Below, in pieces: positions 1 to 5,388 of a stretch of 5,388 nucleotides of DNA; within the stretch, counting starts at the first letter, position 1; each line of letters starts with the position of its first letter. This stretch comes from Campylobacterales bacterium (GTDB taxonomy: Bacteria; Campylobacterota; Campylobacteria; Campylobacterales; JALSKU01), in the NCBI GenBank assembly GCA_027038335.1, contig JALVWI010000002.1, positions 1 to 5,388 on the forward strand, given 5' to 3'. The notes beneath the pieces were generated by a model. That model did no database searches. It was given only the letters and a program-made list of their open reading frames with translations, and had not been told where the DNA came from. Position numbers and translations under genes: made by a program.

Positions 1-1580
1 AGTCAAGAGATTTTGATATTGAGATGAAGCTTTTTGAAAATACACTCGAATTGAAAATGGATAAAAAAAAGTCTGACGAACTATATTTTGATATTTTACA
101 AACATTTTTTAAAGATTATAAAATAGTACATCAAACGAATAATGATAGATGGTATTTTGATGAGAATAGACAAGATTTTGTTTTGGGCAAAAGATTTAAT
201 ACAAAAGGCGGTCAAAAAAATGATTTGAGAAATGGAGTCTATTTATATAAAAATATCACTGAACTTGGCCTCACACAAGAAAAAGCAGAGCAAATGTATC
301 TAAATTTTTGCGAAAAGTACAATCAAAAGCCTGAAAAAGAGAGTAATGGTAAATTAAAAGTTCCAAATAAAAATAATGAATTGATTGTTGCGATTACATT
401 AGATGAAGCAATAGAAAGGTTTACAAAGTATTTTGTAGGGAGTGATAATTTATCAATTGATTCAAAAATTCATACTTTTGAAGATGGACAAAGCTCATTT
501 CATGATATGCTTAAATTACCTAAAAACTACAAAATAGACAAATGGGATGCACTTATTTATTGGTTTGGTAATAGAATTCAACGGTTTTATAACTATTCAT
601 ATTTCATATACCCAAATTCCACAAATTTAAAAGCACTCAATAAATTTAAAACTTTTTTAGAAATAAATGATGAAAAAATTGAATACAGAGATGAAAAAGG
701 ACAGATTATTACAACAAGTTCAAATATAGACTTTTTTAAAATACTTTCAAAAGATGGTATTGTTAATAAAAAGTTTTATATTTCAAACAGTAAAGAGGAG
801 TTTGAATTAAAGTTTTTTATGTATCTCTTTTCTACAATTTATCATATAGAAGAGCAATATAAAAAATCAAATGAGAAAAGAAGAGCAAGAACAAAAGAGT
901 TGTATGAAACATTAAAATATATAACTTTTGTGATATATACAGATGATGGTACATTTAAAACATCATTTGATGAGTACACAAAAGCATATAGATTGATTCG
1001 ATTTTTTGAGATATTAAAGGAGAATGAGTTATTTAAAGAACTTGCCGATTTATTTGTATCTTTTTATTATTCTCAAGATAGCAAAGAGATAAATATCAAT
1101 TTTCAACATTGGTGTCAAAATTTTTTAAACTTTTTAAGTTTGAGAAAATGGTACTATTTGAATAGTTTTCAAATATTAAAAAATAATTCTATTGGATTTG
1201 GCAAAAAACTTTTTGCCATTGAGCAATTGTATTTAAAAAATATATTAGGAGGTATCGATATGGATGTTCATGAAAAAGCAAAAAAGCTAGGTGACGGAAT
1301 TGGTCATTTTTGTGCAGAACTTGGAGATAAAGATTTGCTGTTTAAACTTAGAAATATTAAAAATTATAAACAAATGATTTCATATTTTAAAGATTTAAAA
1401 TTTGCAGCACTTAAAAATGAGAATGAGGCAAGGTTTTCAAAAGAGTTCAATGAAGCTTTGGATGAAATTTTGCAAAACATTGAATCAAACTGGGAAATAG
1501 TAAGAGATTATATTGCCATATATGCAATAGACAAGTACAAATCAGTAAATTATGCAAAATCAAACAAAGGAGATAAATAA
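1..1580 (+). CDS. cas8b: Type I-B CRISPR Cascade large subunit Cas8 (Cas8b/Cst1-like), 5' partial
   Basis: Large subunit of the crRNA-guided Cascade complex. In this family it recognises the PAM, helps open target DNA and provides the docking surface for Cas3. The call rests mainly on position, directly before a Cst2-type cas7, cas5 and cas3, and on length (518 residues from the first ATG at 24). Family resemblance is a weaker support: an aromatic stretch near residues 190-215 (YFIYPNST) and a helical C-terminal part from about residue 413. Residue numbers count from the ATG at 24. That ATG is probably not the true start. The frame is open back to base 3, no Shine-Dalgarno sequence is properly spaced before it, and the first residues look like the interior of a Cas8 N-terminal domain, so several tens of residues are probably missing. 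The only cysteines (96, 364, 430) form no CxxC pair, unlike the CXXC-CXXC zinc motif of typical Cst1 proteins. The stop overlaps the cas7 start by one base. Csh1-type Cas8b is the alternative subfamily. The large-subunit role is much surer than the subfamily. Confidence 0.85.
   Translation, partial: SRDFDIEMKLFENTLELKMDKKKSDELYFDILQTFFKDYKIVHQTNNDRWYFDENRQDFVLGKRFNTKGGQKNDLRNGVYLYKNITELGLTQEKAEQMYLNFCEKYNQKPEKESNGKLKVPNKNNELIVAITLDEAIERFTKYFVGSDNLSIDSKIHTFEDGQSSFHDMLKLPKNYKIDKWDALIYWFGNRIQRFYNYSYFIYPNSTNLKALNKFKTFLEINDEKIEYRDEKGQIITTSSNIDFFKILSKDGIVNKKFYISNSKEEFELKFFMYLFSTIYHIEEQYKKSNEKRRARTKELYETLKYITFVIYTDDGTFKTSFDEYTKAYRLIRFFEILKENELFKELADLFVSFYYSQDSKEININFQHWCQNFLNFLSLRKWYYLNSFQILKNNSIGFGKKLFAIEQLYLKNILGGIDMDVHEKAKKLGDGIGHFCAELGDKDLLFKLRNIKNYKQMISYFKDLKFAALKNENEARFSKEFNEALDEILQNIESNWEIVRDYIAIYAIDKYKSVNYAKSNKGDK
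1246..1253 (+). promoter_or_regulatory. Internal Shine-Dalgarno site for the Cas11-like product
   Basis: The sequence TAGGAGGT lies inside cas8 and contains an uninterrupted AGGAGG (1247-1252) complementary to the 16S rRNA 3' end. Seven bases separate it from the in-frame ATG at 1260. In the Cas8 frame it encodes Leu-Gly-Gly (residues 408-410), so a short glycine linker in the protein coincides with the ribosome site. It is stronger than the sites before cas7, cas5 or cas3. Confidence 0.72.
1260..1580 (+). CDS. cas11: Putative internally translated Cascade small subunit (Cas11-like), in frame within cas8
   Basis: Proposed separate 106-residue product read in the cas8 frame from the ATG at 1260 (Cas8 Met413) to the shared stop. 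Seen directly: TAGGAGGT at 1246-1253 with AGGAGG ending seven bases before the ATG, a textbook bacterial initiation site in the middle of an open frame. The product starts MDVHEKAKKLGDGIGHF, is lysine- and glutamate-rich, and looks almost wholly alpha-helical. Known from the family: in several type I-B, I-C and I-D systems the C-terminal helical bundle of the large subunit is also made alone from an internal start. It then assembles in multiple copies as Cas11 along the Cascade belly, contacting crRNA and the displaced strand. No separate small-subunit gene is seen among the four genes here, which fits. That this product is really made is inference. The next in-frame Met (451) has no ribosome site. 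Confidence 0.68.
   Translation: MDVHEKAKKLGDGIGHFCAELGDKDLLFKLRNIKNYKQMISYFKDLKFAALKNENEARFSKEFNEALDEILQNIESNWEIVRDYIAIYAIDKYKSVNYAKSNKGDK
1566..1572 (+). promoter_or_regulatory. Ribosome binding site of cas7
   Basis: AAAGGAG lies within the last codons of cas8, seven bases before the ATG at 1580. It fixes the cas7 start and shows that cas7 can recruit ribosomes itself as well as through the TAATG stop/start overlap with cas8. Confidence 0.85.
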
Positions 1581-2518
1581 TGTTTCTAAATATAGCTTAT
1601 ATAACAAAAGTAAATATTGCTTCATTAAATGGAGGTGAGGGGACAGGTGGAAATGTAACCGTTATGAAAAAAATATCCAATGCAAAAGGTGATGAGTTTG
1701 CTTATGTTTCGGGTCAAGCACTTAGACGATATATGAAAGAAACATTGATGCAACTTGGCGAACCTATAAGCAGTGTTGATGAAAACGGGAATCCTACATT
1801 TATGGATGAAGGTAAATTTTTAAAACTTAATAAAAAAATTGATGAAGAAACAAAAAAGAAAATTTTCAAATCAGTATGTGATTTGGATCTTTTTGGCTAC
1901 ATGTTGCCACAAGGTGGAAGAAGATGGTCTCCTGTTAAAGTAACACCAATGATTTCAATACTGCCTTACAAAGGAGAATACGATTACCTAACAAGAAAAC
2001 AAAAGGTTGAAGATGAGAGTAAAAAAAGTGGAAATATTGTTCAGATTGAAATCGATACTTTAAATTTTATGAGAGGCAATATGATGATTAATATTGCTCA
2101 TATTGGGAATGAAGTAGATGAATATACTTACGAAATAAAAGAAATATTAACAAATGAAGAGAAAAACAAAAGGTTAAATTTATTGCTTAAAGCTATAAAA
2201 AATTTTAACGGTGGGGCAAAACAGGCAAGAAATCTTGAAGATATTTCACCTAAATTTATTGTTATAGCAAAGCAAAAAACAGGTAATCCATTTTTACTTA
2301 ATGCACTTAGTGTTGATATTGATGGTAATATCAATATAGAGAATATAAAAGAGGCATTAAAGGAATATGAGGTAGAAGATATTAAAATTGGTATCTCAAA
2401 AGGTATTTTTACAAATGAAGATGATGTAAAGAAAAGTTTTGAAAATGTAACAACAGTTGCTGATGCAATAAATCATTTTAAAGATTTGTTAAAAGTGATA
2501 AATGATGAAAGTAATTAG
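1580..2518 (+). CDS. cas7: Type I-B Cascade backbone protein Cas7 (Cst2/DevR family)
   Basis: The repeated backbone subunit of Cascade. Several copies bind along the crRNA spacer and hold it open for pairing with target DNA. The 312-residue length is normal for Cst2/DevR-type Cas7. Family signatures visible in order are: an N-terminal RAMP strand (about 2-15, IAYITKVNIASLNG) followed by a glycine-rich loop (18-24); YVSGQALRRYMKETL at 42-56; DLDLFGYML at 101-109; RWSPVKVTP at 115-123, probably leading into the insertion/thumb region; and NGGAKQARNLEDISP at 210-224, the conserved glycine-rich stretch before a beta-strand. The start at 1580 has a good AAAGGAG site and overlaps the cas8 stop as TAATG. 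The 3' end overlaps cas5 by 17 bases. Cst2 rather than Csh2 is favoured by the N-terminal SLNG...GN pattern. Frame and motifs are intact. Confidence 0.95.
   Translation: MFLNIAYITKVNIASLNGGEGTGGNVTVMKKISNAKGDEFAYVSGQALRRYMKETLMQLGEPISSVDENGNPTFMDEGKFLKLNKKIDEETKKKIFKSVCDLDLFGYMLPQGGRRWSPVKVTPMISILPYKGEYDYLTRKQKVEDESKKSGNIVQIEIDTLNFMRGNMMINIAHIGNEVDEYTYEIKEILTNEEKNKRLNLLLKAIKNFNGGAKQARNLEDISPKFIVIAKQKTGNPFLLNALSVDIDGNINIENIKEALKEYEVEDIKIGISKGIFTNEDDVKKSFENVTTVADAINHFKDLLKVINDESN
2491..2499 (+). promoter_or_regulatory. Weak ribosome binding site of cas5, inside the cas7 3' end
   Basis: AAAAGTGAT precedes tandem ATG codons at 2502 and 2505. Only the GTGAT end matches the extended Shine-Dalgarno consensus and there is no GGAG core. 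Cas5 translation therefore probably depends largely on ribosomes finishing cas7, whose stop lies 17 bases inside cas5. The site does not decide between the two ATGs. Confidence 0.4.
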
Positions 2519-3224
2519 GTTTGAAATAGAGGGCTTTTTAAACTCATTTAGAATCCCTTTTTTCAGAACATATCATAAAACATTTTTAGCACCACCAAAG
2601 ACTACAATAATAGGGTTGTTATGTAACATATCATTAAAATCTCAAAAAGAGTTTTTTGAGATTTTAGATAAAGAATTGATAGATATTTCGATTGTGATTG
2701 ATACAATAGAGGGAAAAGCTAAAGACTTATGGAGTTATAAAACTTTAAAAAAGGATAAAATCAGAGGTAAAAGTGTCATAAGAAGAGATAAATTATATCT
2801 TCCTCGTTATATAGTTTATCTAAAAATAGAAGAGAAAGTATTGTATAATGAAATATTATCAAGTTTAAAAAAACCTCAAAATATACCTTCTTTAGGTTTG
2901 GATGATGAATTAGTTGTGATAAAAAACATAACTGAAATTGAATTGGGCAAAAATACAACCAATAGAATAAACTCTGTATTTTTAGATAAAAATCTCCCTC
3001 CATATAAAGCATTTGTTAAAGATATAACAGAGATTATTGAATTGCCTGTATCAAACTTAACACCGATAAAATTTGTTGCATTTGACAAAAAAGGCAAAAG
3101 GATTTCTAAAGAATCCATACTTGAGTTTCATCAAGTTGAATATAGAAATTGTCAAATAGAGTTTCAGGATAATATCAAAACTTTTACTGATGCAGAGTTA
3201 GGTAACGGAGTTATTTTTTACTAA
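2502..3224 (+). CDS. cas5: Type I-B Cascade subunit Cas5 (Cas5t-like RAMP protein)
   Basis: Single-copy RAMP subunit that caps the 5' handle of the crRNA and connects Cas7 to Cas8. In I-B systems crRNA cutting is normally done by Cas6, not Cas5. The 240-residue protein has the usual Cas5 length. Seen: an N-terminal ferredoxin-like strand (VIRFEIEGFLNSFRIPFFRTY, about residues 4-24), then the hallmark LAPPKTTIIGLLCNI at 29-43, equivalent to the conserved Cas5 T-x-P-P-x-T-x-x-G-L-L motif, and IPSLGLDDELV at 128-138, equivalent to the conserved P-S-L-G segment. Cas5t (Tneap) is preferred because it is paired with a Cst2-type Cas7. The first ATG (2502) is adopted. The adjacent ATG at 2505 would remove only one methionine and is equally possible. 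It overlaps cas7 by 17 bases, and its stop overlaps the cas3 start by one base. Confidence 0.94.
   Translation: MMKVIRFEIEGFLNSFRIPFFRTYHKTFLAPPKTTIIGLLCNISLKSQKEFFEILDKELIDISIVIDTIEGKAKDLWSYKTLKKDKIRGKSVIRRDKLYLPRYIVYLKIEEKVLYNEILSSLKKPQNIPSLGLDDELVVIKNITEIELGKNTTNRINSVFLDKNLPPYKAFVKDITEIIELPVSNLTPIKFVAFDKKGKRISKESILEFHQVEYRNCQIEFQDNIKTFTDAELGNGVIFY
3206..3210 (+). promoter_or_regulatory. Poorly spaced ribosome binding site candidate of cas3
   Basis: CGGAG in the cas5 3' end is the only purine-rich match before the cas3 ATG at 3224, and it lies 13 bases away, longer than ideal. With the TAATG overlap this suggests that cas3 is translated mainly by re-initiation after cas5. Confidence 0.3.
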
Positions 3225-5388
3225 TGGAAGTATTAGCTAAAAAAATAGAGATTGAGGGCATAACTTTTAAAACCCAAACACTACAAGAACATACAGAGTG
3301 GGTTATCTATGAGGCTATGAATTTGATAGATTTTTCTTCTCTTGAACTTATAGCACTAAAAACTGGCTTAACAAAAGAAAAAATTATCGATTTGATTTTT
3401 TTTAGTGCTTATTTTCATGATATCGGCAAAGCAACAAAAGAGTTTCAATCTACAATAAAAAATGGAACAAAATCTTTCCACTCTATGTATTCGGCAAGTG
3501 TGGTTGCAAATATTACTGATTTTGAATATCAAGAAGGGGATTCATATATCAATCTGTTAATGTTGAGTGTACTGACACATCATACACTATTGCCTTATAT
3601 AGTTGTAGATGCAAAATGCAATTTTTTAGATGAAGGAGAAATCTTTTTTTACAAGTATAAAGATATATATCGAAAATATATAAAAAAAGAGTGTAAATAT
3701 GAATTTTCTTTTGAAATCTTTAAAGATATAAAATTTGAAATTGAAGCTGTTGAAAATGATTTAAAAGAGATTCAAAAACTTGAAAAACTTCGATATTTGT
3801 ATGCATATATATCAGGAATTTTAAATTTAGCCGATTGGTTAGCAAGTGCCAGATTTTCTTATACAAAGCCAAATATTACTTTTAAAAAATTACCTACAAG
3901 AGACTCTTTTTGTTCAAAATTAACTTTTAAGAAACTCAGGAATTTTCAAGAAAATTTATCAAAAAGTTATACAAATGTATTAGTCGAAATCCCTACTGGG
4001 GAGGGAAAAACCGAAGGCTCTCTGCTTTGGGCTATCAATAATCTTTACAACAACCACTCTAAAATCATCTATACCCTGCCAACACAAACAACTTCAAATA
4101 AGCTTTATGAGAGGGTGCAAAACTTTTTTAACAAAAAAGAGTGTGGACTTATCCATTCTTCTGCAAAAATATATCTTGAAAAAAAGTATGAGATAGAAAA
4201 CGGTATGATAGATGAAACTTTTAAAAGTGATTTTTTGCTAAGCAAGAGTTTCAATAAACCTGTAACTGTTTCTACAATTGATTCACTACTCAAATATTTT
4301 ATCAATATCGGACGGTTTAATATTGCAACTAAAAACTTTTTAAACTCTGTTATCATCATAGATGAAGTGCATTCCTATGATTTTAAATTGATGGGATTTT
4401 TGAAAAGATTTCTGGAGTTATGCAATGAATTTGAAGTCAAAGTATGTTTGATGAGTGCTTCTATCCCTTATCAAATAAAAAAATTGTTAGGGATTGAAAA
4501 ATATGCTCTTGTTACACAAAAAGAATTGTTTGAAAAAAAAGCTAATGAAATAATCAAAAAAGATAATTTGTTGGATAGTGAACTTGGTTTTATACAAGAA
4601 AAATTTAAATCTAAAAAAAATATTTTGATAATACGAAATACTGTAAAATCTGCTACCCAAACTTATAAAAAACTCAAAGATATGGGTATTGAAAATATCG
4701 TTTTGTATCATTCAACTTTCAAAAAAAGAGATAGAGCAAAAAAAGAGGAGTTAATTTTTGAAAAATTAAAAAGTAACAAACCTTTTATATTGGTGGCTAC
4801 TCAAATAGTTGAAATATCTTTGGATATAGATTTTGATGTAATGTTTACAGATAATGCTCCTATTGATGCACTGATTCAGAGATTTGGAAGGGTAAATCGT
4901 AAAAAAATTACCGAAAAAAAAGGTGAAATATTTATATATCGTGTAGAAAATCCTCTGCCGTATAGAGAGATTATTTTAGATTTAACTTTTAAGACAATCA
5001 AAAATGGATATTTTGAATTAGGAGAATATGTTAAGTGGCTAAATAAGGTATATGACAAACTTTTCGATGAAGATATAGAAACGAAAAATAGTTTGACAAG
5101 GCTTTTTGATGATGCTTATAGGAAATATGACAAAACATTAAAAAAACTTCATGGGATTGAAAAATCAAGCGATAATTATGACTTAAGAGATATAGATGAT
5201 ACAAAAAATGATTATTTACTATATGAAGATTATACAAATGAAAATATAGATCCAAAAGATTATTGTGAATATACAATTTCATTGCCTTTTTGGTTGGAAA
5301 AAAAGTATTTGCATCCTTTACCTCCTGAAAAAGAGGCACAAATATTTTATAAAGTTTTAAAATTGGGTTATTCTTTTGATGAGGGAGT
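3224..5388 (+). CDS. cas3: CRISPR-associated helicase-nuclease Cas3 (HD domain fused to DExH helicase), 3' partial
   Basis: The effector recruited by target-bound Cascade. It uses ATP to translocate along DNA and its HD domain degrades the displaced single strand. My translation from 3224 is open for 721 codons to the window edge. HD nuclease (about 15-215): His23, His65-Asp66 with Lys69 (FHDIGK), His86, His119-His120 and Asp204 (ADWLAS), the set expected for a metal-dependent active site. Helicase core: motif I PTGEGKT 257-263; motif Ia TLPTQTTSNKL 284-294; VSTIDSLL near 350; motif II DEVH 380-383; motif III SAS 411-413, where SAT is usual; NTV 472-474; motif V VATQIVEISLDID 524-536; motif VI QRFGRVNR 552-559. 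The start is fixed by the TAATG overlap with cas5 and because the next Met (32) would lose His23. The last residues (KLGYSFDEG) resemble the usual Cas3 C-terminus, so little is probably missing. No frame disruption is seen. Confidence 0.97.
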   Translation, partial: MEVLAKKIEIEGITFKTQTLQEHTEWVIYEAMNLIDFSSLELIALKTGLTKEKIIDLIFFSAYFHDIGKATKEFQSTIKNGTKSFHSMYSASVVANITDFEYQEGDSYINLLMLSVLTHHTLLPYIVVDAKCNFLDEGEIFFYKYKDIYRKYIKKECKYEFSFEIFKDIKFEIEAVENDLKEIQKLEKLRYLYAYISGILNLADWLASARFSYTKPNITFKKLPTRDSFCSKLTFKKLRNFQENLSKSYTNVLVEIPTGEGKTEGSLLWAINNLYNNHSKIIYTLPTQTTSNKLYERVQNFFNKKECGLIHSSAKIYLEKKYEIENGMIDETFKSDFLLSKSFNKPVTVSTIDSLLKYFINIGRFNIATKNFLNSVIIIDEVHSYDFKLMGFLKRFLELCNEFEVKVCLMSASIPYQIKKLLGIEKYALVTQKELFEKKANEIIKKDNLLDSELGFIQEKFKSKKNILIIRNTVKSATQTYKKLKDMGIENIVLYHSTFKKRDRAKKEELIFEKLKSNKPFILVATQIVEISLDIDFDVMFTDNAPIDALIQRFGRVNRKKITEKKGEIFIYRVENPLPYREIILDLTFKTIKNGYFELGEYVKWLNKVYDKLFDEDIETKNSLTRLFDDAYRKYDKTLKKLHGIEKSSDNYDLRDIDDTKNDYLLYEDYTNENIDPKDYCEYTISLPFWLEKKYLHPLPPEKEAQIFYKVLKLGYSFDEG

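Noticed and set aside
1016..1026. AAAGGAG followed by ATG at 1024 inside cas8.
   Set aside because: The ATG is only one base from the motif and is out of the cas8 frame, so it is not a workable start.
1631..1666. GGAGGTGA at 1631-1638 early in cas7, resembling another internal ribosome site.
   Set aside because: The nearest ATG (1653) is out of frame and immediately followed by TAA, and the first in-frame ATG (1664) is about 25 bases away. The match is explained by the codons of the conserved glycine-rich loop.
2128..3118. Open frames on the minus strand opposite cas7 and cas5 (2128-2334, 2776-3012, 2876-3118).
   Set aside because: They lie antisense to genes with clear family motifs, have Phe/Leu/Ile/Ser-rich composition typical of antisense readings of lysine-rich genes, and show no ribosome sites or domains.
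4533..4620. Runs of eight A (4533-4540, 4613-4620) and similar A/T runs elsewhere (63-70, 3396-3403) as possible phase-variation sites.
   Set aside because: Such runs are expected in lysine- and phenylalanine-rich genes of a very AT-rich genome. All frames are intact through them, and none is the long G/C tract usual for phase variation.
5020..5030. AGGAG followed by ATG at 5028 inside cas3.
   Set aside because: Spacing is three bases and the ATG is out of the cas3 frame.
4105..5339. Open frames on the minus strand opposite cas3 (4105-4359, 4487-4711, 4876-5058, 5031-5339).
   Set aside because: They are antisense to the conserved Cas3 helicase region, with low-complexity hydrophobic/aromatic composition from AT-rich DNA and no recognisable product.
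1..5388. CRISPR array, direct repeats, tRNA or terminator hairpins within the window.
   Set aside because: I saw no regularly spaced 28-37 base repeats, no tRNA-like structure and no GC-rich hairpin followed by a T tract. The window is filled end to end by overlapping genes.

Overview
This window is a gene-dense piece of a type I CRISPR-Cas operon, most likely subtype I-B of the Tneap/Cst kind. All genes are on the + strand and there is no intergenic gap. The order is cas8 (large subunit, left end cut off by the window), cas7 (Cst2/DevR family), cas5 (Cas5t-like) and cas3 (HD nuclease plus DExH helicase, right end cut off). The cas8/cas7 and cas5/cas3 junctions are both TAATG one-base overlaps, and cas7/cas5 overlap by 17 bases. 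This indicates one transcript and coupled translation. No promoter, terminator, CRISPR array, RNA gene or mobile element is visible. The promoter, cas6, the adaptation genes and the array would have to lie outside the window.

The genes would work together as an interference module. Cas8 (PAM recognition), a Cas7 backbone and Cas5 (binding the crRNA 5' handle) assemble on a crRNA into Cascade. Cas3 is then recruited to unwind and degrade the target DNA. Every Cas3 catalytic motif I looked for is present, and Cas7 and Cas5 carry their family signatures with intact frames, so the module looks functional.

The most notable signal is inside cas8. A full Shine-Dalgarno sequence (AGGAGG, 1247-1252) sits seven bases upstream of an in-frame ATG at 1260. 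Starting there would give a separate 106-residue protein made only of the C-terminal, mainly helical part of Cas8. This is what is expected for a Cas11 small subunit translated from within the large-subunit gene, as reported for some I-B, I-C and I-D systems. It is the strongest ribosome-binding site I see at any plausible start in the window.

The organism cannot be named. The DNA is very AT-rich, with AAA/GAA/TTT/ATA-heavy codons, AGA arginine codons and AAAGGAG-type ribosome sites. That fits a low-GC bacterium. Campylobacterota (Arcobacter/Sulfurimonas-like) is my best guess, with Fusobacteria, Clostridia or Aquificota/Thermotogota-type hosts possible.
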